From CAYONQ01 sp964405375 (lineage in GTDB: Bacteria > Planctomycetota > Phycisphaerae > Sedimentisphaerales > Anaerobacaceae): 22,092 nt of DNA. Below are positions 7,144-13,837 of this stretch, in pieces. Location of the stretch: NCBI GenBank assembly GCA_964405375.1, contig CAYONQ010000042.1, forward strand, positions 1 to 22,092. The letters are read 5' to 3'. Every line of letters starts with the position of its first letter. Position 1 is the first letter of the stretch. The translations under genes and the position numbers were made by a program. Below the pieces are notes generated by a model, which was not told where the DNA came from, did not search any database, and saw nothing but the letters and a program-made list of their open reading frames with translations.

Positions 7144-7941
7144 ATGGCCGAACGAAGCCAAATTTTGCTTGCCGACGCCGAGGAGTCTTTCGTACAGTCA
7201 ACCGCTGACTTGCTGCGACGCCAGGGATACCAATGTGATTGTGTGTTGGACGTACCAACAGCAGTCCAGATGCTCCGCGGTCCACAGTCGGAAGGACTCC
7301 TTACGGAGGACGCCTGCTCCCAAGGGGCCTTTCGGCGTAATACCTATGATTTGTTGATTGCCGGCATCGATATGCCCGGAAATCTCGAACTGGAGCTGGT
7401 TTCGGTCCTGCCGGATATCGCCGAAGGCATACCGGTCATTCTGGTAGCAGACTATCCCTCACTAAATTCGGCTATCCAGGCGGTCGAGCTGCGGGTGCAG
7501 GCCTATCTCGTAAAGCCGATTGATTTCGAAAAGTTGCTGGTTGATGTTCACATTGCCATCGAACACTTCCAGACCTATCGTGCCGTCCAGACCATAAAAC
7601 AGCGTTTACAGTATTGGTATGAAGACCTGGCGAAAGTCGAGAAAGTCCTCAGTCGGCAGGACGCGAAAGCGTTTGGCTTGTCCACCTACAGCTTTCTCGA
7701 GCTTACGTTTCAAAACATCGTTGATGCCCTATCAGACCTCAAGCACCTCACGGGTTCCTTGGCTGGGCACCACAACCAGGAACAGCCCTGCCATTTGCTG
7801 AATTGCCCCACATTGAAATCGCTCTCAGATGGTCTTGTGGAGACCATCGACGTTCTGGAAAAGAGCAAAAACGCCTTTAAATCCAAGGACCTCGGCCAAA
7901 TACGCAGAAAGTTGGAAACCCTTGTTAATAATAAAGCATAA
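7144..7941 (+). CDS. Degenerate receiver-domain (pseudo-receiver) protein
   Basis: 265 residues from ATG 7144, behind GGGTGGGG; GTG 7117 is an upstream alternative, but the domain starts right after the ATG. Residues about 6-130 have the response-regulator receiver fold: ILLADAEES (first acidic site, D11 with A12 in place of the second Asp), YDLLIAGIDMPG, IPVILVADYPS, and AYLVKPID with the conserved Lys124. The normal phospho-Asp position is Gly74 (an Asp sits two residues later), and the normal Thr/Ser is Ala102. There is also an insertion of roughly 15 residues before beta-3. Residues about 140-265 are helical with no recognisable output domain (no HTH, GGDEF or kinase). It may be a phosphorylation-independent signalling or scaffold protein. 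It follows the subunit gene by about 240 bases; any link is unproven. Confidence 0.8.
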   Translation: MAERSQILLADAEESFVQSTADLLRRQGYQCDCVLDVPTAVQMLRGPQSEGLLTEDACSQGAFRRNTYDLLIAGIDMPGNLELELVSVLPDIAEGIPVILVADYPSLNSAIQAVELRVQAYLVKPIDFEKLLVDVHIAIEHFQTYRAVQTIKQRLQYWYEDLAKVEKVLSRQDAKAFGLSTYSFLELTFQNIVDALSDLKHLTGSLAGHHNQEQPCHLLNCPTLKSLSDGLVETIDVLEKSKNAFKSKDLGQIRRKLETLVNNKA

Positions 7942-8054
7942 AAACAGACAAATAGAATAAAGTTTTATAGGACACTGGCCGATAGAATGGTTTGGAACGG
8001 CTCGCAAAATAGGGGCGGGTCGCTTTGTCGTGCAGGGTTAGGCCCTGTAAGTCG

Positions 8055-8112
8055 AAGGCACAATCGAGAGTGCTCTTTTTTACACCAGAGCCATCTTGGT
8101 TGTGCCTTTTTT
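8055..8112 (+). terminator. Probable terminator after the receiver-like gene
   Basis: A 9-bp perfect stem AAGGCACAA (8055-8063) / TTGTGCCTT (8100-8108) with a 36-base loop is followed by a run of T (8107-8112), on the strand of the upstream gene. The long loop lowers confidence. Confidence 0.5.
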
Positions 8113-8128
8113 GTTGGCTCGCCGAGGG

Positions 8129-8172
8129 AAGGCCTTGTCTGACGGAACGGATAATTTTTCGGACAAGGCCTT
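8129..8172. terminator. Hairpin between convergent genes
   Basis: Perfect 11-bp inverted repeat AAGGCCTTGTC (8129-8139) / GACAAGGCCTT (8162-8172) with a 22-base loop and a short T run to the right. It lies 38 bases beyond the proB stop and downstream of the receiver-like gene, so it could end transcription from either side. Confidence 0.55.
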
Positions 8173-8209
8173 TTATACAATGCCTGGCTTAATCCGCAAG
8201 ACAGACCCG

Positions 8210-9319
8210 CTAATAGTCAAGGAAAACTATGTCTTCCGGAATAGCCACAACATCGCGGTGTTTCGGGCCGATTATCTTTCGAATCTCGGAGCTATGTTTG
8301 CCGGCCAGGGCCTTCAATTGAGAAATGCTCAAGCACGCTACGGCCTTGGCATTATCATTGAGCATAACGACGTCGCCGGCCTCGAACGTGCCTTTGACAG
8401 AAATAACACCGCTTGGCAGAAGACTTTTGTGGTTTCTGATTGCCTGCATAGCGCCATCGTCGATGTTTATCACGCCGACAGCGGTACTGTTGAGAATCCA
8501 TCTGGCACGGTTGGACAGTTTCCTTTTCGGGTAAAAGGCCGTGCCGATTTCCTCGCCGGCGGTAATCCTGCCGATAACATTTTTCAATCTTCCGTTTGCC
8601 AGGACCATTCGACAGCCGGCATTGGAGGCGATTTTAGCGGCCTCTATTTTTGTCTTCATCCCGCCGGTGGCGTATTTACTGCCCTTTCTGCTGCCGGTTT
8701 TCTGCTCTAATCTGTCGGTTATTTCGTACACGGTTGATACAGGTTTTGCGTCGGCGAATCTCCGCGGGTCCTTATCGTAGAGGGCGTCGATGTCGCTTAG
8801 CATAATCAATAAATCGGCATCGATTTTGCTGGCGACCAGGGCGCTTAATCTGTCGTTATCGCCGAAGGCCGAGCCGATTTCGTCGGTAGAGATGCTGTCG
8901 TTTTCATTAAGGATGGGCACAACCGACAGTTTCAACAATGTCTCGACGGAATTGCGAAGATTCAGATAGGTCTTTCTGTTGTTGAGCACGTCGGCGGTAA
9001 GCAGCACCTGCGCGACGGTAACGCCGAACCGCCCAAACGCCTTTCGATACTCGGCCATCAAAAGCGGCTGGCCAATCGCTGCGCACGCCTGGTGCATCTT
9101 CGTTTGCCTTACTCTCTCGGTCATGCCCAATTGGCCGGCCCCCATACCGATGGCACCGGAGGTAACGATAACGACCTGCCTGCCGGCCTTCAGCAGCGAA
9201 TATATCTGGCGGACAATTCGGCCAACATAGCCGGTGTCGATTTCGATAGTGCCTTCTTTCGTCAGTATATTGGTGCCGAGCTTGATGACTACCTTTTTTA
9301 CATTCTCAAAGTTTCGCAT
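8210..9319 (-). CDS. proB: Glutamate 5-kinase
   Basis: 369 residues, the usual length. It phosphorylates L-glutamate to gamma-glutamyl phosphate, the first step of proline synthesis in the cytoplasm. The amino-acid kinase domain (about 1-260) shows VVIKLGTNILT, VTSGAIGMGAGQLGM, LNENDSISTDEIGSAFGDND and SDIDALYDKDPR, then GTGGM-like YATGGMKTKIEAA. A C-terminal PUA domain (about 275-360) follows, as in the Escherichia coli enzyme. The start codon directly abuts the proA stop (TAAATG) with no separate Shine-Dalgarno sequence, so translation is probably coupled to proA. The gene order proA-proB is the reverse of the common proBA. Confidence 0.97.
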   Translation of the reverse strand: MRNFENVKKVVIKLGTNILTKEGTIEIDTGYVGRIVRQIYSLLKAGRQVVIVTSGAIGMGAGQLGMTERVRQTKMHQACAAIGQPLLMAEYRKAFGRFGVTVAQVLLTADVLNNRKTYLNLRNSVETLLKLSVVPILNENDSISTDEIGSAFGDNDRLSALVASKIDADLLIMLSDIDALYDKDPRRFADAKPVSTVYEITDRLEQKTGSRKGSKYATGGMKTKIEAAKIASNAGCRMVLANGRLKNVIGRITAGEEIGTAFYPKRKLSNRARWILNSTAVGVINIDDGAMQAIRNHKSLLPSGVISVKGTFEAGDVVMLNDNAKAVACLSISQLKALAGKHSSEIRKIIGPKHRDVVAIPEDIVFLDY

Positions 9320-10618
9320 TTATAGTTCGTAATTTTTATTTAGCTTTTTATGCGTAAAATTTTTTGCGTTTTTGTCGGTGTAGTCTGCGACGATTTGGCC
9401 GGCACCGGCCAGCTTCCATTTGTAAATCACAAGCCCCTCCAGACCTACCGGCCCACGAGCGTGAATTTTGTTAGTGCTTATACCTACTTCTGCGCCAAGG
9501 CCATAGCGGTAGCCGTCGCTGAAGCGTGTGCTGGCGTTCCAGAACACATTCGCAGAATCCACCAAATTCATAAACTTCTCTGCTTTCTCTCTATCAGCGG
9601 TTACAATGCTGTCGGTATGTCCCGAGCCGTAGCGGTTTATGTGCTCGATTGCCTCATCCATCCCGCCCACGACCTTTATCGACAAAATCAAATCGAGATA
9701 CTCGGTTGACCAGTCCTCTTCGGTCGCCGGCTTTATATCTATTATTGATGCGGTCTTCTCGCAGCCGCGTAACTCGACGCCTCTTTCTTCCAGAATGGCC
9801 TGCACCTTCGGCAAAAATACACCGGCAATTTTCTCATCTACAAGTAGCGTCTCGGCTGCATTGCACACTGCCGCATACTGGCACTTGGAATCGACCATCA
9901 GCTTCACGGCCATATCCAAATCGGCCCCGCCGTCAACATAAACGTGGCATATCCCGTCACTATGCCCCAGCACCGCTATATTGGTATTATCCATTACGTA
10001 GCGGACGAATTCTTTTGAGCCGCGGGGGATAATCAAGTCGATATACTCGTCCAGCGCCAGCATCTCGGCAACATCCTCACGACCCTCAAGCAGGCCCAGC
10101 CAGCCCTTAGGCAGACCCGCTTTTTCCGTCGCTTTTGAGATTATTTCCGCCAGGATTTTATTTGTATGCCGAGCTTCACTTCCGCCTTTCAGCAGGACGG
10201 CATTGCCGCTTTTTAAGCACAGCGTTGAAATTTGCACAAGGGCGTCCGGCCGGGATTCAAAAACCACGCCGATAACGCCTATCGAACAACTGACTTTATA
10301 AAGCTCTAATCCCTCATCAAGCTCGGTAGCGGAAATTGTCTTTCCTACGGGGTCGTCGAGTTTGATTAAGTCCTCGATACCGGCGATGACCTCACCTAAT
10401 TTTTCCTCATCGAACTTTAGCCGCTTCAGCAAAGGCGCAGACAGCTCGCCTCTTTCAGCGGCAGCCAAATCTTCTTTGTTAGCTGTCAGGATTTCACTGC
10501 TTTGCTGTTTCAACGCCTTGGCGATTTCAGCCAATGCATTGTTTTTCACATCGGTTTTGACCGCCGCTAATTGTGTTGAGGCCGACCGGGCCGCCGCAGC
10601 TATTTCTACAATACTCAT
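9320..10618 (-). CDS. proA: Gamma-glutamyl phosphate reductase
   Basis: 432 residues. It reduces gamma-glutamyl phosphate with NADPH to glutamate semialdehyde, the second step of proline synthesis. It belongs to the aldehyde-dehydrogenase fold: cofactor region GVIGVVFESRPDALVQ and GNAVLLKGGSEARHTN, catalytic Cys in CQYAAVCNAAETLLVD, and the typical C-terminal GLGAEVGISTNKIHARGPVG. The ATG at 10618 is preceded by AAAGAGG about 12 bases upstream. It is the first gene of the proA-proB unit. The leader contains an 8-bp hairpin (10660-10684) that forms the edge of the inverted-repeat element described separately. Confidence 0.97.
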   Translation of the reverse strand: MSIVEIAAAARSASTQLAAVKTDVKNNALAEIAKALKQQSSEILTANKEDLAAAERGELSAPLLKRLKFDEEKLGEVIAGIEDLIKLDDPVGKTISATELDEGLELYKVSCSIGVIGVVFESRPDALVQISTLCLKSGNAVLLKGGSEARHTNKILAEIISKATEKAGLPKGWLGLLEGREDVAEMLALDEYIDLIIPRGSKEFVRYVMDNTNIAVLGHSDGICHVYVDGGADLDMAVKLMVDSKCQYAAVCNAAETLLVDEKIAGVFLPKVQAILEERGVELRGCEKTASIIDIKPATEEDWSTEYLDLILSIKVVGGMDEAIEHINRYGSGHTDSIVTADREKAEKFMNLVDSANVFWNASTRFSDGYRYGLGAEVGISTNKIHARGPVGLEGLVIYKWKLAGAGQIVADYTDKNAKNFTHKKLNKNYEL

Positions 10619-10675
10619 TTTGGCAAAAAACCTCTTTAAAATTCACTCGCCTACGCTAACAGTTTGACTACTTTA

Positions 10676-10834
10676 CTCAAACTGACCGATTTAATATATA
10701 AAATTTGTTTAATTGCTTATCGTATAAAAAGTTAAAATAGTTGCCGACGAAGTCGGCTTCAACGCACGAGATACGATTCACGAGCGACGAACAACGCTCA
10801 AACTGGCCCGTTTCGAAGAAACGGTCAGTTTGAG
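10676..10834. mobile_element. Small inverted-repeat (MITE-like) element
   Basis: A 13-bp perfect terminal inverted repeat (CTCAAACTGACCG at 10676-10688, complement at 10822-10834) bounds a 159-bp non-coding segment. Its right end folds by itself into a long hairpin (10796-10835; 19 and 18 bases, one bulge, three-base loop). The left end pairs with CAGTTTGA at 10660-10667. It also contains the small palindrome CCGACGAAGTCGG (10744-10756). There is no coding capacity. TTTAC occurs near both ends but not at symmetrical positions, so a target duplication is uncertain. It might alternatively be a structured leader or terminator of the flanking genes. Confidence 0.45.
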
Positions 10835-10846
10835 CATTTACAAGAA

Positions 10847-10931
10847 TGCGAGCGAGAGGATTCGAACCTCCACGTCCATAAGGGACACAAGGACCTAAAC
10901 CTTGCGCGTCTGCCGGTTCCGCCACGCTCGC
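10847..10931 (-). tRNA. tRNA-Leu (anticodon UAG)
   Basis: 85 nt. The acceptor stem GCGAGCG/CGCTCGC pairs perfectly, with discriminator A. The anticodon arm is CAAGG-TTTAGGT-CCTTG (anticodon TAG). The long variable arm (class II) contains GTCCCTTATGGAC, and the T arm contains GGTTCGAATCC. CCA is not encoded. It lies between xseB and proA on the same strand. Confidence 0.95.
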
Positions 10932-10975
10932 AGAATCCAAATCAAATATCAAAATGCAAAAATAAAAATTATGGA

Positions 10976-10994
10976 GCTGCCGCTTTGCGGCAGC
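10976..10994 (-). terminator. Terminator after xseAB
   Basis: A perfect 8-bp GC-rich stem GCTGCCGC/GCGGCAGC with a 3-base loop lies 43 bases past the xseB stop. On the minus strand it is followed, after a few bases, by an AT-rich run (ATTTTTATTTTT). It sits just before tRNA-Leu. Confidence 0.65.
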
Positions 10995-11037
10995 GACTTC
11001 ATTAATTTTGATTTTTAATCTTTAATTTTTGATTTCT

Positions 11038-11262
11038 TTATTCTGCCTTCTCTTCTTTCGCTATCTTCTCAATCCGCTGCTCGGCCTTTTGCAGTATCTC
11101 TCGGCAGTGCTTAATCAAGGCCATTCCTCTCTCATACTGCTGCAAGCTGTCCTGCAGGGCAATCTCACCCTGCTCTATCTTGCCGACGATACCGCTAAGT
11201 TCCTTGATTGCATCTTCAAAGCTCATTTTGCCGATATCATTTTTTTTCTCATTTTTAGCCAT
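11038..11262 (-). CDS. xseB: Exodeoxyribonuclease VII small subunit
   Basis: 74 residues, the usual size. It is a helical protein with the family signature SFEDAIKELSGIVGKIEQGE, then LQDSLQQYERGMALIKHC and a Lys/Glu-rich tail. The small subunit binds several-fold to XseA to form the enzyme that degrades single-stranded DNA in both directions. The ATG follows GAGGT by 6 bases and lies 14 bases after the xseA stop, so the two are co-transcribed. Confidence 0.95.
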   Translation of the reverse strand: MAKNEKKNDIGKMSFEDAIKELSGIVGKIEQGEIALQDSLQQYERGMALIKHCREILQKAEQRIEKIAKEEKAE

Positions 11263-11276
11263 AATCAGACCTCAGT

Positions 11277-12641
11277 TTATTTGCTTCTATTTTGCTTTTT
11301 TGTTACTTTACTTTCAATAGATTTTTCCTTTGCAAGCTCGGTTATTATGAAATCTGCGATTTGAACATCGCCTGGCTTTTTCACCAACAGACCGGTCTTT
11401 TTATTCGTGGTAATACTATAACCCCGCTGCAGGACCGATTTGGGATTTAGGGCAAGTAAGCGATTTTCCTTCGCCGTCAGCTGTAGTTTTCGTTTGTTGA
11501 GAACTACACTGATAGCGGCCGTTGCCGCATTGTTAAGGTTGTTTAGCTGAACCGTCTTTTGGCCCAACAGCCGATGCGGCTCAATTTTGATTATTTTATC
11601 GTAGCTTGAAGCCAGTTTTTCTCGTGCTTCTGCCAGTAGTTGCCTTATCGAGTCAGCCAGTTTGACACCGATTTCATCTAACTGCTGCTCGGCTGCGAAT
11701 ACGGGCAAAAGCGGATTTCTAAATACCACGCTGGCGAGAATCGTTCGCAAATCTCGCTGTGCAAGTTCAAGGGTCGTATCGATGTTATCTGTCAACCTGT
11801 TTTCAATGTCCCTTAACTGCCGCAGGACCTCCTGCCTGTCCGGGACCGCTGTAACACCGGCCTTTGTCGGCGTTGATGCACGGGCGTCGGCGACCAAATC
11901 TGCGATTGTTATGTCAATCTCGTGCCCAACCGCGCTTATAACAGGTATCTTCGAATCGAAAATCGCCCTGGCCAGCACCTCTTCGTTAAACGCCCACAAA
12001 TCCTCCATCGACCCGCCTCCTCGACCGACAATCAAGACATCGAGCTTCAGTTTCTTATTGCGTCTGTTTATATCTCTTAGTGCTGCCGCGATTTGCTCCG
12101 CCGCTGCTTCACCCTGCACCGGCACCGGATACAGAAACAATCCGGCGGCCGGCCAGCGATTCCAGATACTGTCCTTAATATCTTCCACCGCCGCCCCGGA
12201 TTCGCTGGTCAATATCCCGATTCGTTCCGGATACCCCGGCAACGGTTTCTTGTGTGCCTCATCAAATAGCCCTTCGGCCTTGAGACGCTTATACATCTGC
12301 TCGAAGGCCAATTGCAGCGCCCCGACCCCTTCGGGCTGCATCGATTCGACATAGAACTGATATTTGCCTTGCGGTGGATAAACGTCAATAAATCCGGTCG
12401 CCAAAACAGCCAAGCCGTTCTCCGGCTTGAATTTGATTCTGCCGAACTTGCTTTTCCACATCACGCAGGGCAGAACCGCCGTTTCATCTTTGAGTGAAAA
12501 ATAACAGTGTCCACTCTGGTGCAGCTTCCAATCCGTTATTTCACCGTTGACCGTCAACCGCCCGGGCAGATTATTTGCCAGTACCTCTTTTATTAGAGAA
12601 TTGACCTGGCTGACCGTATATATTTTGATTCTCTTCTGCAT
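11277..12641 (-). CDS. xseA: Exodeoxyribonuclease VII large subunit
   Basis: 454 residues. The N-terminal OB-fold DNA-binding domain (about 1-105) has YTVSQVNSLIKEVL and GEITDWKLHQSGHCYFSLKD. The catalytic domain has YPERIGILTSESGAAVEDI, GRGGGSMEDLWAFNEE and VGHEIDITIADLVADARAST. The C-terminal half is a long coiled coil that carries XseB. It takes part in mismatch repair and removal of single-stranded DNA. No strong Shine-Dalgarno sequence is seen (AGAAGAA before ATG). Confidence 0.97.
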   Translation of the reverse strand: MQKRIKIYTVSQVNSLIKEVLANNLPGRLTVNGEITDWKLHQSGHCYFSLKDETAVLPCVMWKSKFGRIKFKPENGLAVLATGFIDVYPPQGKYQFYVESMQPEGVGALQLAFEQMYKRLKAEGLFDEAHKKPLPGYPERIGILTSESGAAVEDIKDSIWNRWPAAGLFLYPVPVQGEAAAEQIAAALRDINRRNKKLKLDVLIVGRGGGSMEDLWAFNEEVLARAIFDSKIPVISAVGHEIDITIADLVADARASTPTKAGVTAVPDRQEVLRQLRDIENRLTDNIDTTLELAQRDLRTILASVVFRNPLLPVFAAEQQLDEIGVKLADSIRQLLAEAREKLASSYDKIIKIEPHRLLGQKTVQLNNLNNAATAAISVVLNKRKLQLTAKENRLLALNPKSVLQRGYSITTNKKTGLLVKKPGDVQIADFIITELAKEKSIESKVTKKQNRSK

Positions 12642-12744
12642 TTCTTCTGCACAATCGGCAGATTAGCTTACCATATTCTTATCAGACCGTGATTATAAAT
12701 CCGAATCGCCCAACCATCAATTCCCAATTCGTCGGACTCGATGC

Positions 12745-12764
12745 CCCAGCTTACGTAAGTTGGG
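12745..12764. repeat. 20-bp near-perfect palindrome upstream of xseA and the C39 gene
   Basis: CCCAGCTTAC followed by GTAAGTTGGG reads as an inverted repeat with one G-T exception. It lies in the 227-base divergent gap and could be an operator or part of a degenerate repeat. Nothing else in this gap is recognisable apart from the promoter at 12799-12826. Confidence 0.4.
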
Positions 12765-12798
12765 CGAAAACCACAGCTTAGCTCGAATATCCAATAAT

Positions 12799-12826
12799 TT
12801 GCTTGATTTTCAGACTCTGATATGAT
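12799..12826 (+). promoter_or_regulatory. Sigma70-like promoter for the C39 membrane protein
   Basis: TTGCTT (12799-12804), a 16-base spacer and TATGAT (12821-12826). The start would be near 12833, about 36 bases before the GTG start. Confidence 0.5.
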
Positions 12827-12868
12827 ACATTACTGAGGTGATGAAAAGCTGCAAAAAGAGGGGGGCAG

Positions 12869-13696
12869 GTGAACCCGTGGCTTGAAACCGTAGCTGTTTC
12901 CATAGTAGCTGTCTTGGGTATTATCCTCGGCAGGGTCCTTTCGAGTCTTCGAAAACCCTGTTGGGTGTGGGGCTATTTTCTCTCTCTTTTACTAATCGCC
13001 ATACTGGTAGCGACCAGATTTGTCAATTCGCTATGCTTTATACCGCCGTTCTGTTGGCTTACGGCAGGGCGTATCAGGTTTGTTGTTTTATCTCTGGCTG
13101 TTACAGTAGGCCTGACCACCCCGCTGTCGCGGCTGCCTCGCAGATTCGAGAAGGTCGCAGTCTGCATCTTAATGGCTGTGGTCGTGGTCTGGTTCTCTGT
13201 GTTGCCTTTTCTTGTTCCCGCCCTGATTAGAGACGAGCTGGCCGGTCTCAAAACACTGATTGATTCCGACGGTATCTGCTTCCAGACCAAAGATTATACC
13301 TGCGCCCCGGCGGCGGCGGTAACCGGCTTGAGAAAACTGGGTTTTGTCGCCGACGAAGGACGGATTGCCGTACTTTCTCATACCAGCCCTATTACAGGCA
13401 CTCTTCCCTTTTGTCTTAGCACAGCCCTTCAGAACCGCTACGGCCCCGACGGCCTGAGATGTCGGTACCGACGTTTTGATTCGATTGCCCAGCTTAAAAG
13501 TGCGGGCATCACATTAGCCATTGTAAGGGATACCTTTCTCTCCGACCACTGTGTCGCCATCCTTGAGGTCTCCGACAAAACGATTTGTATTGCCGACCCC
13601 GTTACAGGCAGGGAGCTGATGACTCATAAGCAGTTCGAGAGAATCTGGCGATTCTCCGGCATCACCCTGAAGCGGGACCCTGCAGAGAGAATCTAA
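12869..13696 (+). CDS. Membrane protein with C39-like cysteine peptidase domain
   Basis: 275 residues from a GTG start preceded by AGAGGGGGG. Residues 1-120 contain about four or five hydrophobic segments (about 5-25, 33-62, 68-88, 94-120). Residues 134-275 form a C39-like papain-fold domain: Gln139 and Cys145 in FQTKDYTCAPAAAVTGLRKLG-type context, His227 in DHCVAIL, and Asp243 in IADPVTG, so the Gln/Cys-His-Asp set is complete. C39 domains usually cut double-glycine leaders when fused to ABC exporters; here there is no ABC domain, so this is a stand-alone membrane-anchored form with unknown substrate. It precedes two secreted propeller proteins by 140 bases. Confidence 0.85.
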   Translation: MNPWLETVAVSIVAVLGIILGRVLSSLRKPCWVWGYFLSLLLIAILVATRFVNSLCFIPPFCWLTAGRIRFVVLSLAVTVGLTTPLSRLPRRFEKVAVCILMAVVVVWFSVLPFLVPALIRDELAGLKTLIDSDGICFQTKDYTCAPAAAVTGLRKLGFVADEGRIAVLSHTSPITGTLPFCLSTALQNRYGPDGLRCRYRRFDSIAQLKSAGITLAIVRDTFLSDHCVAILEVSDKTICIADPVTGRELMTHKQFERIWRFSGITLKRDPAERI

Positions 13697-13777
13697 CCCT
13701 GGCCTGCAAGGACCCTTCACAACACCTTGATAGTGCACAAGGCCCATCATAAATTTGATGCCATCCAAGAATTTTTC

Positions 13778-13806
13778 TGGATATTAGAGCACCTTGCAAT
13801 TATAGT
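13778..13806 (+). promoter_or_regulatory. Possible promoter for the propeller pair
   Basis: TATAGT (13801-13806) with TGGATA (13778-13783) 17 bases before it. The -10 is good and the -35 poor. It lies 32 bases before the ATG at 13838. Confidence 0.35.
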
Positions 13807-13837
13807 AGCTTCCACTTATTGACTTTAACAACTTGAA

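Noticed and set aside
8096..8710. 204-codon plus-strand frame opposite proB
   Set aside because: Shadow of proB, which is a full-length, well-conserved enzyme gene on the other strand.
10677..10952. 91-codon open frame on the minus strand
   Set aside because: It runs through the whole tRNA-Leu and the inverted-repeat element; its residues are a translation of the tRNA.
11662..12354. 230-codon plus-strand frame opposite xseA
   Set aside because: Shadow of xseA; Ser/Ala-rich translation without domain features.
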